A DNA stretch of 64,000 bases from Ramlibacter sp. GTDB lineage: Bacteria; Pseudomonadota; Gammaproteobacteria; Burkholderiales; Burkholderiaceae_C. The stretch covers positions 179,242 to 243,241 of the forward strand of contig JADJPY010000002.1 of NCBI GenBank assembly GCA_016713005.1, read 5' to 3'. The notes under the pieces were generated by a model, which was not told the DNA's origin, did not search any database, and worked only from the letters and a program-made list of their open reading frames with translations. Shown here piece by piece: positions 35,807 through 44,727 of this stretch; the first letter of the stretch is position 1; every line of letters starts with the position of its first letter. Both the position numbers and the translations under genes were made by a program.

Positions 35807-37094
35807 ATGCTATCTACTGAAGACAACGAGACAGTCACCCGCGTCGGAGCCGGCACGCCCATGGGGCAGTTGCTGCGCCAGTACTGGATTCCCTTCCTTG
35901 CTTCGTCAGACGTTGAAAGCGACGGCCAACCCTATCTCGTGAGGCTTCTTGGCGAAGACCTGGTAGCGTTTCGCGATAGTGATGGCAGAGTGGGCCTGGT
36001 GGACCAAGCGTGTCCGCATCGCGGTGCGCCGATGCTTTTCGCCCGCAATGAGGAGGGTGGGATCCGATGTGTGTACCACGGCTGGAAGTTCACTGTGGAA
36101 GGCCGTTGTGAGGAAATGCCCGCGGAGCCTGTGGACAGCCCGATGGTCAAGCGGGTCACTATCAAGTCCTACCCGGTGCGGGAACGCAATGGGGTCCTAT
36201 GGGCCTACATGGGCCCGAGTAAGGAAGTTCCCCCACTCCCTGACGTCGAGTGGAATCTAGTGCCTGAGTCGCACTCGGTAGTCACCTTCCGAGTCCAGGA
36301 GTGCAATTGGCTACAGGCGCTCGAAGGTGAGATCGACTCAGCTCACGCGGCGATCCTGCACGGCCGAAAAGGAAGCACGATCAGCCAGTGGCGCCAGGGG
36401 GCAGGATCTAAGCCCAACGTTCGAAGTTCAACAGCATGTTGCCGGCCTGAGCGTTGCGGCTCGACGTAAGGATGGCGCGGAGCATAACTACATCCGTGTG
36501 AACCAGTTCCTGATGCCTTTCTGGACCCTGGTGCCGCCACAGAAGCAGTATCCCGAGTTGAGTGGCCATGCGTGGGTTCCCATCGACGACCACCACACGC
36601 TGGCCATCATGTTTTCGTACACGCCGGACCAGCCCTTTTACGAGAAGTCGCGCAAGCTTTTTAAGGAGGGCTATAAGGGTCGCGAAACCGGTCACCACTC
36701 AGCGGGAAACTATGTGACCAAGCCGCTCACCACGCCTTACCGCAATTATTGGAGTCGCTTCAACCGAGCCAACGCCTACGACTACAACTATGAGACGGGG
36801 ATGCCGGGTCTTTGGCTCGAGGATGCCGCCTGCCAGTCTGGAGTTGCCCCTATTTATGACCGATCCAAAGAGCATTTGGGCACCAGTGACACCGGGATCG
36901 CTCGTGTTCGCCGCATGCTCCTGGACAGCATTCGCCGATTGACCCAGGGTCAGCCTGCTCCCGCAGTTGATTCCCCCGAATCTTTCATGGTGCGTGCCGT
37001 TTCGATCACGATTCCCTCTGGCGGCGACTGGACCGAGTATGGCCGTGACCTGATGAAAGCTCAACTTGGCAAAGGCTTCGGTTACACGCCATGA
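35807..37094 (+). CDS. Rieske non-haem iron oxygenase, alpha subunit, one frameshift
   Basis: About 428 residues. The Rieske centre is C69-P-H71 and C88-V-Y-H91 (ACPHRGAP; CVYHGWKF). The mononuclear iron site follows D-x2-H-x4-H in ALEGEIDSAHAAILH (residues 171-185). Overall it is like the monomer-type alpha subunits of the phthalate 4,5-dioxygenase and 3-phenoxybenzoate dioxygenase group that work with a single FMN/[2Fe-2S] reductase, which is the next gene (ATGA overlap). The frame changes near 36400, where a G run has one base too many. I start at ATG 35807. The substrate is unknown; an aromatic carboxylate is the usual choice in this group. Confidence 0.88.
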
Positions 37095-38053
37095 CGCAGG
37101 AGCCAATATTGAGACTAAAGCTCCGCCAGGTCCGCCTGGAAGTCGACGACATTTGTTCATTTGAGTTCGTTGCTGCGAATGGAGGAGTCTTGCCGCCATT
37201 CGCAGCAGGTGCGCACATAGACTTGCATCTCCCAGAAGGCCGGGTTCGTAGTTATTCGCTGGCCAATGCGCCGGTCGATTCTGGCCAGCGTTACCTGATT
37301 GCAGTTCAGCGGGAGGCGGAAGGGCGGGGTGGATCTGCTTGGATGCACGACTCCTTGCGTGTGGGGCAAGTGCTAGATGCAAGCATCCCGAGCAATGACT
37401 TCGAGCTACAAGATGGGGCCGCCGATTCGATCTTCATCGCCGGGGGCATAGGAATCACGCCAATCCTGTCGATGATTGAGCAACTGGAGTCTGAGAGGCG
37501 AGCCTGGCGCCTGTTCTACGCCGCGCGCTCACCAGAGGCAGCGGCCTTCTGCGAGCGGCTTCGCGATCTCGACCGTGGCCGTGGACTTGTGACCTTTTGC
37601 TTCGCCAGCGAGCGCGCAGAGCGGCTTGACATCAGCGCAATCGTCAAGGCGGCGGGACCCGCGACTCACCTGTACTGTTGCGGTCCTGCCCGGATGATTG
37701 ACGCGTTTGTCGATGCCGGTCAAGCGAACCCGCTGAGCACGATCCATTACGAGCGCTTCGCGGCTGGTGATACGCCAGCCCTTGAGGGCGGCTTCACGGT
37801 GCACTTGACGCGAACCGACCGGAGAATTCCGGTCGAGCCAGGCAAAACCATTCTTGACGCACTGCTGGATGCGGATGTCGCCGTCTCATATGCATGCTCC
37901 AACGGTATCTGCGGTTCCTGCATGACGCGCGTGGTGTCAGGTATTCCAGATCACCGCGACGACTTTCTGAGTGAGGACGAGAAGCGCGCAGGCACTTCCA
38001 TGCTCATTTGTTGTTCGGGTTCTAAGACGCCCGAACTGGTATTGGACATTTAA
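37091..38053 (+). CDS. Rieske oxygenase reductase, phthalate dioxygenase reductase type
   Basis: 320 residues, intact. Flavin domain with GRVRSYSLANAP (FMN-binding R-x-Y-S), NAD domain with IFIAGGIGITPILSMIEQL and HLYCCGPARMIDAF, and a C-terminal plant-type [2Fe-2S] domain with YACSNGICGSC and a fourth cysteine near residue 309. This FMN-NAD-[2Fe-2S] order is that of PDR-type class IA reductases. It passes electrons from NADH to the Rieske centre of the adjacent oxygenase. It overlaps that gene by four bases and is followed after 14 bases by the CoA-transferase gene. Confidence 0.92.
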   Translation: MTQEPILRLKLRQVRLEVDDICSFEFVAANGGVLPPFAAGAHIDLHLPEGRVRSYSLANAPVDSGQRYLIAVQREAEGRGGSAWMHDSLRVGQVLDASIPSNDFELQDGAADSIFIAGGIGITPILSMIEQLESERRAWRLFYAARSPEAAAFCERLRDLDRGRGLVTFCFASERAERLDISAIVKAAGPATHLYCCGPARMIDAFVDAGQANPLSTIHYERFAAGDTPALEGGFTVHLTRTDRRIPVEPGKTILDALLDADVAVSYACSNGICGSCMTRVVSGIPDHRDDFLSEDEKRAGTSMLICCSGSKTPELVLDI

Positions 38054-38067
38054 CACAGACGCACCGA

Positions 38068-39353
38068 ATGCTGGAATCCATTGACACCGATCTGCCAGAA
38101 CACCGTCCGCGACTCCCCGGTGCGCAGCATCCCCTGGATGGTATCCGGGTGGTCGACTTCTCCCACTTCATTGCGGGACCATTCGCCACAATGATCCTCG
38201 CGGACATGGGGGCTGAGGTCATCAAGGTGGAAGCTCCCGGAGGAGGCGACGATCTGCGCCGATACCCACCCGTACATCCAGAGCTGGACCAGGGAGCTCC
38301 CTTTGCATGGAGCAACCGCAACAAGAAGAGTGTGGCTCTTGACCTAAAGTCCCCTCATGGCATCGCAGTGGCGCGTGACCTGATTCGCAATGCGGACGTC
38401 CTTGTGGAGAACTTTTCCGCTGGGGTTATGCAGCGCCTTGGACTCGACTATGAAAGCTGCCGTGCATTGAACCCTCGGCTGGTTTACTGCTCCATCGCCG
38501 CCTACAGTCGCGAAGGCGCGTTTGCAGACCGGCTCGGCTTCGATCCGATTGTTCAGGCGGAAAGCGGCTTCGTGTCCATGAACGGTTACCCAGACCGCGA
38601 TGGGGTGCGTGCACTCTCTCCGGTCATGGACATTAGCACCGCCATGATGGTTGGCAATGCAGTGATGGGGGCCCTACTCGCGCGTGGGCGTATGGGTTGC
38701 GGCCAGCGCGTGGAGGTTTCGTTGTTCGACACGGCTGTGCTGATGACTGGATACGCCACGATGCAGACCCTTTTCACGGGGTGTGATCCGCAGCGCAATG
38801 GCAACACGAGCCCAGACACCTGTCCGTCTGGCGTCTTCCATGCACGCGACCGATCGTTCTATATCAATAGCGGCAACGACAAGATCTTCCAGCGCCTCAT
38901 GACACGCGTCCTAGATCGCCCCGATGTCGCGGCGGATCCAGAATATGCCAGCGGTCCTTTGCGTTCGAAGAACAGAGAACGCCTCTTTGCGTTGCTGGCT
39001 GACGCGTTCATCTGTGAGGATTGGTCGCATTGGCAGGCGCGCATGCGCGCGGCAGGGGTTCCTTGTGGCCTCGTGCGAACCGTAAGTGAGGCTATCCATT
39101 CACTCGAAGCCCGCGACCATGGACTTGTTACGCGGATCCCCACCCTATTCTCGGCTGGATTCCCAACATCCGCCTCCCTATCCGCTATGGTGCGACGCCT
39201 TTGGCCGATCCGGTGGCGGCACCCGCTGTCGGGCAACACACGGCGCAAGTCCTGACCTCATTGCTTGGCATGAGCCAAGATGACCTTAATCGGCTCGCGG
39301 CTGAGGGGGCGTTTGGTTCGGCTCATGTGGTCCAAGACGGGAAGGTCTCATGA
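38068..39353 (+). CDS. CaiB/BaiF family (class III) CoA-transferase, one frameshift
   Basis: About 428 residues. N-terminal features are GIRVVDFSHFIAGPFATMIL and ADMGAEVIKVEAPGGGD, with the conserved aspartate of LSPVMDISTAMM near residue 190 as the likely acyl-carrier nucleophile. Class III enzymes move CoA between organic acids. The frame is lost near 39138, where CCCC should probably be five C; in the corrected phase the end reads HPILGWIPNIRLPIRYG and continues to a TGA at 39351-39353 that overlaps the thiolase start by ATGA. The donor and acceptor acids are unknown, but the neighbours suggest activation of an aromatic or alicyclic acid. Confidence 0.87.
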
Positions 39354-40543
39354 GTTCACGGGACATGGTGCGCACCCTGCGCGGCCGCGTGGCGGTGGTT
39401 GGCATCGGCGAGACCCCTTACTACAAGCACGGCCAGTCGCCCGACGCCGAGTTCAAGCTCGCGCTCAAGGCCATTCTGGCCGCCTGCGCCGACGCCGGCC
39501 TGGACCCGCGCCAGATCGACGGCTTCGCCTCTTACAGCGACGACCGCAGCGAGGCCGCCCGCCTGGCCACGGCGCTGGGTCTGCCGCGCCTGCGCACCGC
39601 CACCATGCAATGGGGCGGTGGCGGCGGGGGCTGCTGTGCGGCCGTGGCCAACGGCGCGGCGGCCATCGCCACCGGGCAGGCCGACTGCGTGGTGGTGTTC
39701 CGCTCGCTGGCCCAGGGCCAGTACGGCCGCTTTGGCCAGACCACCGGCGTGAACACGGCCTCGGGTGAGAAGGCCTACCTCATGCCCTACGGCGTGCTCT
39801 CGCCGCCGCAGCGCTTTGCCATGCGGGTGCAGCGCTACATGCACGAGCACGGCGTGCGGCAAGAGGCGCTGCGCGCCATTGCGCTGGCCTCGTACCACCA
39901 CGCCCAGGCCAACCCGCGTGCGGTGATGCACGGCCGCCCGCTGGACGAGGCCCGCTACGACGAGTCGCGCTGGATCGCCGAGCCCTTCCACCTGTTCGAC
40001 TGCTGCATGGAAAACGACGGCGCCGCCGCCCTGGTGCTGGTGGACGCCGAGCGCGCGCGCGACTTCCCGAACAAGCCGGTCTACCTGCTGGGCGCGGCCT
40101 CGGGCGCGGGCTACCGCTTCGCCGCCCACCCGCACAACTCGGCCGAGTACGCCTCGGCCAACTTCGGCACCGTGGCGCGCGACCTGTACGACATGGCCCG
40201 CGTCACGCCGGCTGACGTGGGCGTGGTGCAGAGCTACGAGAACTTCACCGGGGGTGTGGTGATGGCCCTGGCCGAGCACGGCTTCTTCAAGCCCGAAGAG
40301 GCCAACGACTTCCTCACGCTGGAGAACCTCACCGCGCCCAAGGGCCGCCTGCCGCTGAACACCAGCGGCGGCAACCTGGCCGAGTGCTACATGCACGGCT
40401 TCGAGCTGGTGCTGGAGGCGGTGCGCCAGGTGCGCGGCACCTCCACCAGCCAAGCCCCGCGCCACGACGTGGCCCTGGTGGTGGGCGGCCCCATGGTGGC
40501 GCCCGCCAGCAACCTGATGTTCGGATCGGAGGCCGTGCTGTGA
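39350..40543 (+). CDS. Thiolase-like protein of the SCP-x/Ltp2 type
   Basis: 397 residues, intact. It starts RGRVAVVGIGETPYYKHG, a thiolase-fold beginning. In place of a classical Cys-x-Ser-Gly nucleophile it has GGGGGGCCAAVANGAAAIAT (C95, C96), and the classical GHP-x-G block is replaced by NTSGGNLAECYMHGFELVLE. These are the features of the DUF35-linked thiolase-like group; some characterised members (Ltp2 in steroid breakdown) are retro-aldolases acting on CoA thioesters. The DUF35 gene follows with a GTGA overlap. Its base composition is clearly more GC-rich than the genes to its left. The reaction is not assignable from sequence. Confidence 0.82.
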   Translation: MSSRDMVRTLRGRVAVVGIGETPYYKHGQSPDAEFKLALKAILAACADAGLDPRQIDGFASYSDDRSEAARLATALGLPRLRTATMQWGGGGGGCCAAVANGAAAIATGQADCVVVFRSLAQGQYGRFGQTTGVNTASGEKAYLMPYGVLSPPQRFAMRVQRYMHEHGVRQEALRAIALASYHHAQANPRAVMHGRPLDEARYDESRWIAEPFHLFDCCMENDGAAALVLVDAERARDFPNKPVYLLGAASGAGYRFAAHPHNSAEYASANFGTVARDLYDMARVTPADVGVVQSYENFTGGVVMALAEHGFFKPEEANDFLTLENLTAPKGRLPLNTSGGNLAECYMHGFELVLEAVRQVRGTSTSQAPRHDVALVVGGPMVAPASNLMFGSEAVL

Positions 40544-41004
40544 GTGCCCCCAACATTACCCCCTCGACCACTTCTTACCTGCCCGAAGGCCTGCCCATTC
40601 CGGTGCCCGAGCCCGATGGCCTGTCGGCCCCGTACTGGGCCGGTCTGCGCGAAGGCAAGCTGCTGGTGCAGCGCTGCGCCCACTGCGGCACCTGGCAGTT
40701 CGGCCCTGAGTGGATCTGCCACCGCTGCCACGCCTTCGACCCCGAGTGGGTTGAGGTGGAACCCAAGGGCCGCATCTACAGTTGGGAACGCGTCTGGCAC
40801 CCCGCGCACGCCAGCCTGAAGAACCCCGGCCCCTACCTGGCCGTGCTGGTGGAGCTGGCGCACGCCGGCCTGGTGCGCATGGTGGGCAACCTGCTGGGCG
40901 ACCCGATGCAGCCGGTGCAGATCGGCGCTGAAGTTACAGGTGTTTTCGAGCATCACACGGACGCGAAACCAGCCTACTCTCTGCTGCAGTGGAGGTTTCA
41001 ATGA
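40540..41004 (+). CDS. DUF35 zinc-ribbon/OB-fold partner protein
   Basis: 154 residues from GTG 40540, overlapping the thiolase-like stop. The rubredoxin-like zinc ribbon is CAHCGTWQFGPEWICHRC (two C-x2-C knuckles near residues 46-63) and is followed by an OB-fold with GRIYSWERVWHPAH. Such proteins form a complex with the adjacent thiolase-like subunit and contact the CoA thioester; ChsH2 with Ltp2 is a characterised example of the arrangement. It ends in an ATGA overlap with the second CaiB gene. Confidence 0.88.
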   Translation: MSAPNITPSTTSYLPEGLPIPVPEPDGLSAPYWAGLREGKLLVQRCAHCGTWQFGPEWICHRCHAFDPEWVEVEPKGRIYSWERVWHPAHASLKNPGPYLAVLVELAHAGLVRMVGNLLGDPMQPVQIGAEVTGVFEHHTDAKPAYSLLQWRFQ

Positions 41005-42107
41005 ACGCCCCGCGCAAGAGTCCGTCCGGCCCGCTGTCGGGCTTGCGCGTGCTGGAGTTTGCCGGCCTCGGGCCCGGGCCCTTCGCCTGCATGATGTTGT
41101 CAGACATGGGAGCGGACGTGGTGACCATCGACCGACCTGGTGCTCCGCCAGCCCACCCAGCACAGTGCATCAAGCGCGGGCGCACAATAGTGCATGCGGA
41201 CCTCAAGGAGGCGGCTTGCCTAGCCGGCATACTCGCGCTCGTTGATGCGGCAGATGTACTGGTCGAAGGGTACAGGCCGGGAGTAATGGAGCGGCTTGGA
41301 CTCGGTCCAGAGGTGCTTTGCGAACGCAACCCACGGCTGGTGTACGGTCGTATGACCGGCTGGGGCCAAGAGGGGCCGCTTGCACTTACAGCGGGCCATG
41401 ACATCAATTACATCGCACTGGCAGGTGCTCTGCATGCCATCGGGCCTGCCATGGGAGCACCCGTTCCGCCGCTGAACTTGGTGGGGGATTACGGCGGGGG
41501 CAGCTTGTATCTCCTAGCAGGCATTCTTGCAGCCCTGCATGAGCGCAGCCGTTCTGGGCTTGGGCAGGTCGTTGATGCAGCGATCACCGATGGCGTGCTG
41601 TCACTCCTGACCCAGCACATCGCTGCGGCAGCTCGAGGCGAGCACAAGCCGAAGCGGGGCGAGAACCTCCTAGATGGTGGTGCGCCGTTTTACGCCGTGT
41701 ATGAAACAGCCGATGGCCAGCACGTCGCCGTCGGCGCGCTAGAGCCAGCCTTCTTCGCCATGTTGTGTGAACGGGTGGTGTGTCCAACGAGTTGCGCGAT
41801 GCCCAGGGCGACCGCTCAAGGTGGCCTCTCTTGAGGGCCGAATTCGAGCAAATTTTCCAGAGCCGGACACGCGCCGAATGGCAGTCGCTTTTACAGACTA
41901 GCGATGCCTGTTTTGCGCCTGTTCTAAGCTGGCAGGAAGCCTCTTCGCATCCACAAATTCAGGCCCGTAATGCCTTTGTCGAAGTCGACGGCGTGATTCA
42001 ACCCGCGCCTGCACCGCGCTTCTCGCGCACGCCATCGGCGGTGACTCAGGAGTCCGCCAGCGCGGTCCTCTCGAATCGAAGAGGCTCTTGAGCGCTGGCG
42101 TTCCTAG
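41001..42107 (+). CDS. Second CaiB/BaiF family CoA-transferase or acyl-CoA racemase, two frameshifts
   Basis: About 369 residues. It starts SGLRVLEFAGLGPGPFACMM with MLSDMGADVVTIDRPG, closer to the alpha-methylacyl-CoA racemase branch than the first CaiB gene. The aspartate region is LVGDYGGGSLYLLAGILAAL, and HDINYIALAGALHAIG is also racemase-like. The frame breaks near 41775 and 42072; the corrected C-terminus reads IEEALERWRS and stops at 42107. The first 30 codons are as GC-rich as the preceding genes, while the rest is less so. It could be a transferase or a racemase; sequence does not settle it. Confidence 0.83.
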
Positions 42108-42193
42108 CCCTGTATCGAGTCGCCCAACCTTTCCCCGTCAATACTGTTAACTGTATGGCGGATCGCCTTTGAAGTCAAATTAGGAGACATAAG

Positions 42194-43183
42194 TTGTTGT
42201 CAACAACGCGCCGTCGTGTAATCCAAGGTATGGCTGCTGGTACTGCCGCAGCTTGTCTGAGCCGCCTGCCCGCGCAGGCCCAGACAGGTGACTCTTACCC
42301 CACAAAACCAATTCGTTTGGTAGTCCCATATCCGGCGGGGGGAACCACTGACCAACTTGCTCGCGCGATTGCACAGCCGATGCGAGAGATCCTTGGGCAG
42401 CCCATCATCATCGACAACCGCGCAGGCGCGGGGGGCGCTATCGGTACTGACCATGTTGCCAAGCAAGCGGGCGATGGTTACACGCTTTTGTTTGGCAACA
42501 GCGGCCCAGTGCCACCGCGTCTTTGATGCGCAAGTTGCCCTATGACCCGCGCAAGGACTTTCGGCCGCTCTCGGCAGTCGTGCGGGTTCCTTTGATCCTT
42601 GCCGTCCCGGCCGATAGTCCCCACAAGACCGTGCGCGAGTTCGTGGAGTGGGCGCGGAAGGAAGGTGACAAGCTGAACTACGGTTCGACTGGAATCGGCG
42701 GCAGCTCTCATTTGGCTAGCGAGTATTTCAACCAGCTCGCTGGTACGAAGATTCAACATATCCCTTACGCCGGGGGCGGTCCCCTGGTGACCGGTTTCGC
42801 CGGTGGGCAGGTGCATATGGCATTCGTTACCGGTCTTGACGGTGCAGCGATGGTTCAGGCCGGAAAGATCCGTTACCTGGCAGTGGCGTCGCCCAAACGC
42901 ACAGACGTACTTCCCGGACTGCCTGCGATCGCCGAGGATGTGCCTGGCTTCCGCGCCGTGGTTTGGTTTGGAGTGCTCGGGCCGAGTTCGATGCCTGATG
43001 CCATTGCGAACAAGGTTTCCAACGCCATTGCAGCCGCAGTGCTGGACGCCAGCGGTGCACAAGCTATTTGTCGATCGCAACGTGGAGCCCTATGGCAGCA
43101 CGCCGCAGGAGTTGCAAAGGCTCATCGATTCAGAAATCGAACAGTGGGGCCCCGTGATCAAGAAGGCGAACATTACGGTTTGA
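42194..43183 (+). CDS. Bug/TctC-family tripartite tricarboxylate receptor, two frameshifts
   Basis: About 329 residues. A TTG start at 42194 follows GGAG at 42182-42185 (an adjacent TTG is equally possible). The signal region has TTRRRVIQGMAAGTAAAC, perhaps Tat-like, and the mature protein has the family's YPTKPIRLVVPYPAGGTTDQ and GYTLLFGNSGP. Periplasmic Bug proteins bind small carboxylates. The frame breaks near 42520 and 43060; the last part reads FVDRNVEPYGSTPQEL and ends KKANITV. No TctA/TctB membrane genes are adjacent, as is usual for orphan Bug genes. It is probably the uptake or sensing component for the island's substrate. Confidence 0.87.
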
Positions 43184-43212
43184 TCACGTGCCCGTCCTGA
43201 GGGCGATCTTCT

Positions 43213-43643
43213 ATGAACCTGAAGATTTTTTTCCCAATCGGTGATCCACGCCTGGACGATGATCATCGACGCCTAGAGTTGGCGATCGACGTACTCGCAT
43301 CCTCTCAGGCACAAGACCGCTTCACGGCACTACATGATCTCAGACAGGTTGCGGCGGCACATTTCGAGTCTGAGGACGCAGATCTGAGTCGTATGGCCGA
43401 CGGCAATGCACTAAGTGCCACGTCGACGAACATGCTGAGGTTCTTAAATCCCTCGATGAAGTTCGCCTAGAGCTGGCCTCACCGGAGCGTGATGAGGTCT
43501 TCAAGGCAGCCTTGACCCGCCGTCTGGCGGAGCAGCTGCCAGACTGGCTGCCGATGCACGTGCGCGAGATGGATGCTGCCTTGGTCAAGTTCCGGGTTGC
43601 TCAACGCTTCGGAGGGGTGCCGGTTACTTTGGCCAAGCGTTAG
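43213..43643 (+). CDS. Bacteriohemerythrin-like protein, one frameshift
   Basis: About 143 residues when joined. All ligand motifs of the di-iron oxygen-binding fold are visible in order: LDDDHRRLELA, HFESEDADL (H-x3-E), then after a frame change near 43420 CHVDEHAEVL (H-x3-H) and MHVREMDAAL (H-x4-D). It ends PVTLAKR at 43643. Bacteriohemerythrins bind O2 reversibly and have been linked to oxygen supply or sensing. Its place 29 bases after the Bug gene suggests it belongs to the same transcript as the Rieske oxygenase, an O2-using enzyme; that link is inference. Confidence 0.78.
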
Positions 43644-43779
43644 TTTGAAGGAGATAAACCACCCCAGATGGAGCGGCAGCGTTTGCCATCTGCTGCTCCA
43701 TCTGGCCAAAGTGCTTGCGCAAGACGTAGACGGGGGGCTCACTGATCTTGTGCTTCTTAGTCCCCTCGACCACGCAGGT
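43624..43779 (-). other. Fragment of an unrecognised gene cut by an IS3 end
   Basis: A minus-strand frame reads KKHKISEPPVYVLRKHFG and then VVYLLQTNAWPK up to its stop at 43624. Upstream of about 43780 the same frame runs antisense into the IS3 remnant, so only the C-terminal 50 or so codons would be genuine. It is a possible 3' end of a gene truncated by the insertion; no family is recognised. Confidence 0.25.
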
Positions 43780-44327
43780 TGAATCGCCCCGGGTTTGAGG
43801 AGGCTCATCACTCTGAGAGGATTGAGCCGTGAGCAATTCGAACAAGTTCTCACTCGAGGTGCGTGAGCGGGCGGCGAGGATAGTGCAAGAGCACCGCGGG
43901 GAGTACCCGTCGTTGTGGGCCGCCATCGAGTCCATTGCCCCCAAGATTGGCTGTGTGCCGCAGACCTTGACCGAATGGGTCAAGCGCGGAGGTTGATGCC
44001 GGCGTGCGTGAAGGCATCACGACCACCGAGACCCAGCGGGTCAAGGATCTCGAACGCGAGGTAAAGGAGCGGCGGCGGGCCAACGAGGCATTGGAGCTGG
44101 CCAGCGCGTTTTTCGCCCAGGCGGAGCTCGACCGCCGCCTGAAGTCCTGAATGCCTTCATCGACCAGCAGCGTGACGCCTTCGGAGTCGAGCCGGTCTGC
44201 AAGGTCTTGTAGATTGCCCCATCGGCTTATCGAAGACATGCTGCGCTGCGGCGCGAGGCCTACAAACGCTGCGCTCGTACTCTGCGCGACGAGCTGCTGA
44301 TTCCGCAAATTCAGCGCTGTCGAGTAC
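43780..44327 (+). mobile_element. Left part of an older IS3-family element, truncated
   Basis: Begins with an inverted-repeat-like end TGAATCGCCCCGGGTTTGAG at 43780. OrfA runs from about GTG 43829 (SNSNKFSLEVRERAARIV, then EYPSLWAAIESIAPKIGC) to a stop at 44150, with a frame change after EWVKR near 43990. The beginning of OrfB follows (LNAFIDQQRDAFGVEPVCKV) but has an in-frame TAG and stops at 44327, where the next IS begins. The element cannot be active on its own. Confidence 0.78.
43829..44150 (+). pseudogene. IS3-family OrfA remnant
   Basis: A helix-turn-helix transposase subunit of the IS3 family, about 105 residues in two frames. The N-terminal half (VRERAARIVQEHRGEYPSLW) is the DNA-binding part; the C-terminal half (TQRVKDLEREVKERRRANEA, ending FAQAELDRRLKS) is the leucine-zipper-like region. 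The junction is near 43990. It belongs to the truncated element starting at 43780. Confidence 0.75.
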
Positions 44328-44391
44328 TGACCTTGCCCCTGAAAAGTGGAGTTCTTAGTCCTTGTTGAAAATACCGACAAGGAGTCAAGGA

Positions 44392-44727
44392 ATGACAGCA
44401 GCAAAGCAGGTGCGTGCGCAGTACACGCAGGAGTTCAAGTTGGAGGCGGTCCGTCAGGTGAGCGCCGGTCAGGCCATTGCTGTGGTGGCCAAGGTGTTGG
44501 GGATCCCCAAGGCCAGTCTGGGCAATTGGGTTCGCCAGGCAGCCAAAGGCGCGTTGAGCGGCGCTGGGGGCGATAACAAGGCCGTGGGGGTCTCGCCCGA
44601 GCAGATGGAGATAGCGCGTTTGCGAGCGGAAGTTGCGCGCCTGAGGATGGAGCGCGACATCGCAAAAAAAGCCGCGGCGTACTTCGCGCAGGACACGCTG
44701 CGAGGTACGCCTGGATTCACCAAATGA
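44392..44727 (+). CDS. IS3-family transposase OrfA
   Basis: 111 residues, intact. Helix-turn-helix DNA-binding protein: YTQEFKLEAVRQVSAGQAIA and VLGIPKASLGNWVRQAA are the recognition region, and MEIARLRAEVARLRMERDIA is the coiled coil used for pairing with OrfB. The ATG at 44392 follows GGAG at 44381-44384. It overlaps orfB by ATGA. Confidence 0.9.
   Translation: MTAAKQVRAQYTQEFKLEAVRQVSAGQAIAVVAKVLGIPKASLGNWVRQAAKGALSGAGGDNKAVGVSPEQMEIARLRAEVARLRMERDIAKKAAAYFAQDTLRGTPGFTK

Noticed and set aside
39356..40465. 369-codon open frame on the minus strand opposite the thiolase-like gene
   Set aside because: Antisense shadow of very high GC3; histidine- and glycine-rich without any family feature.
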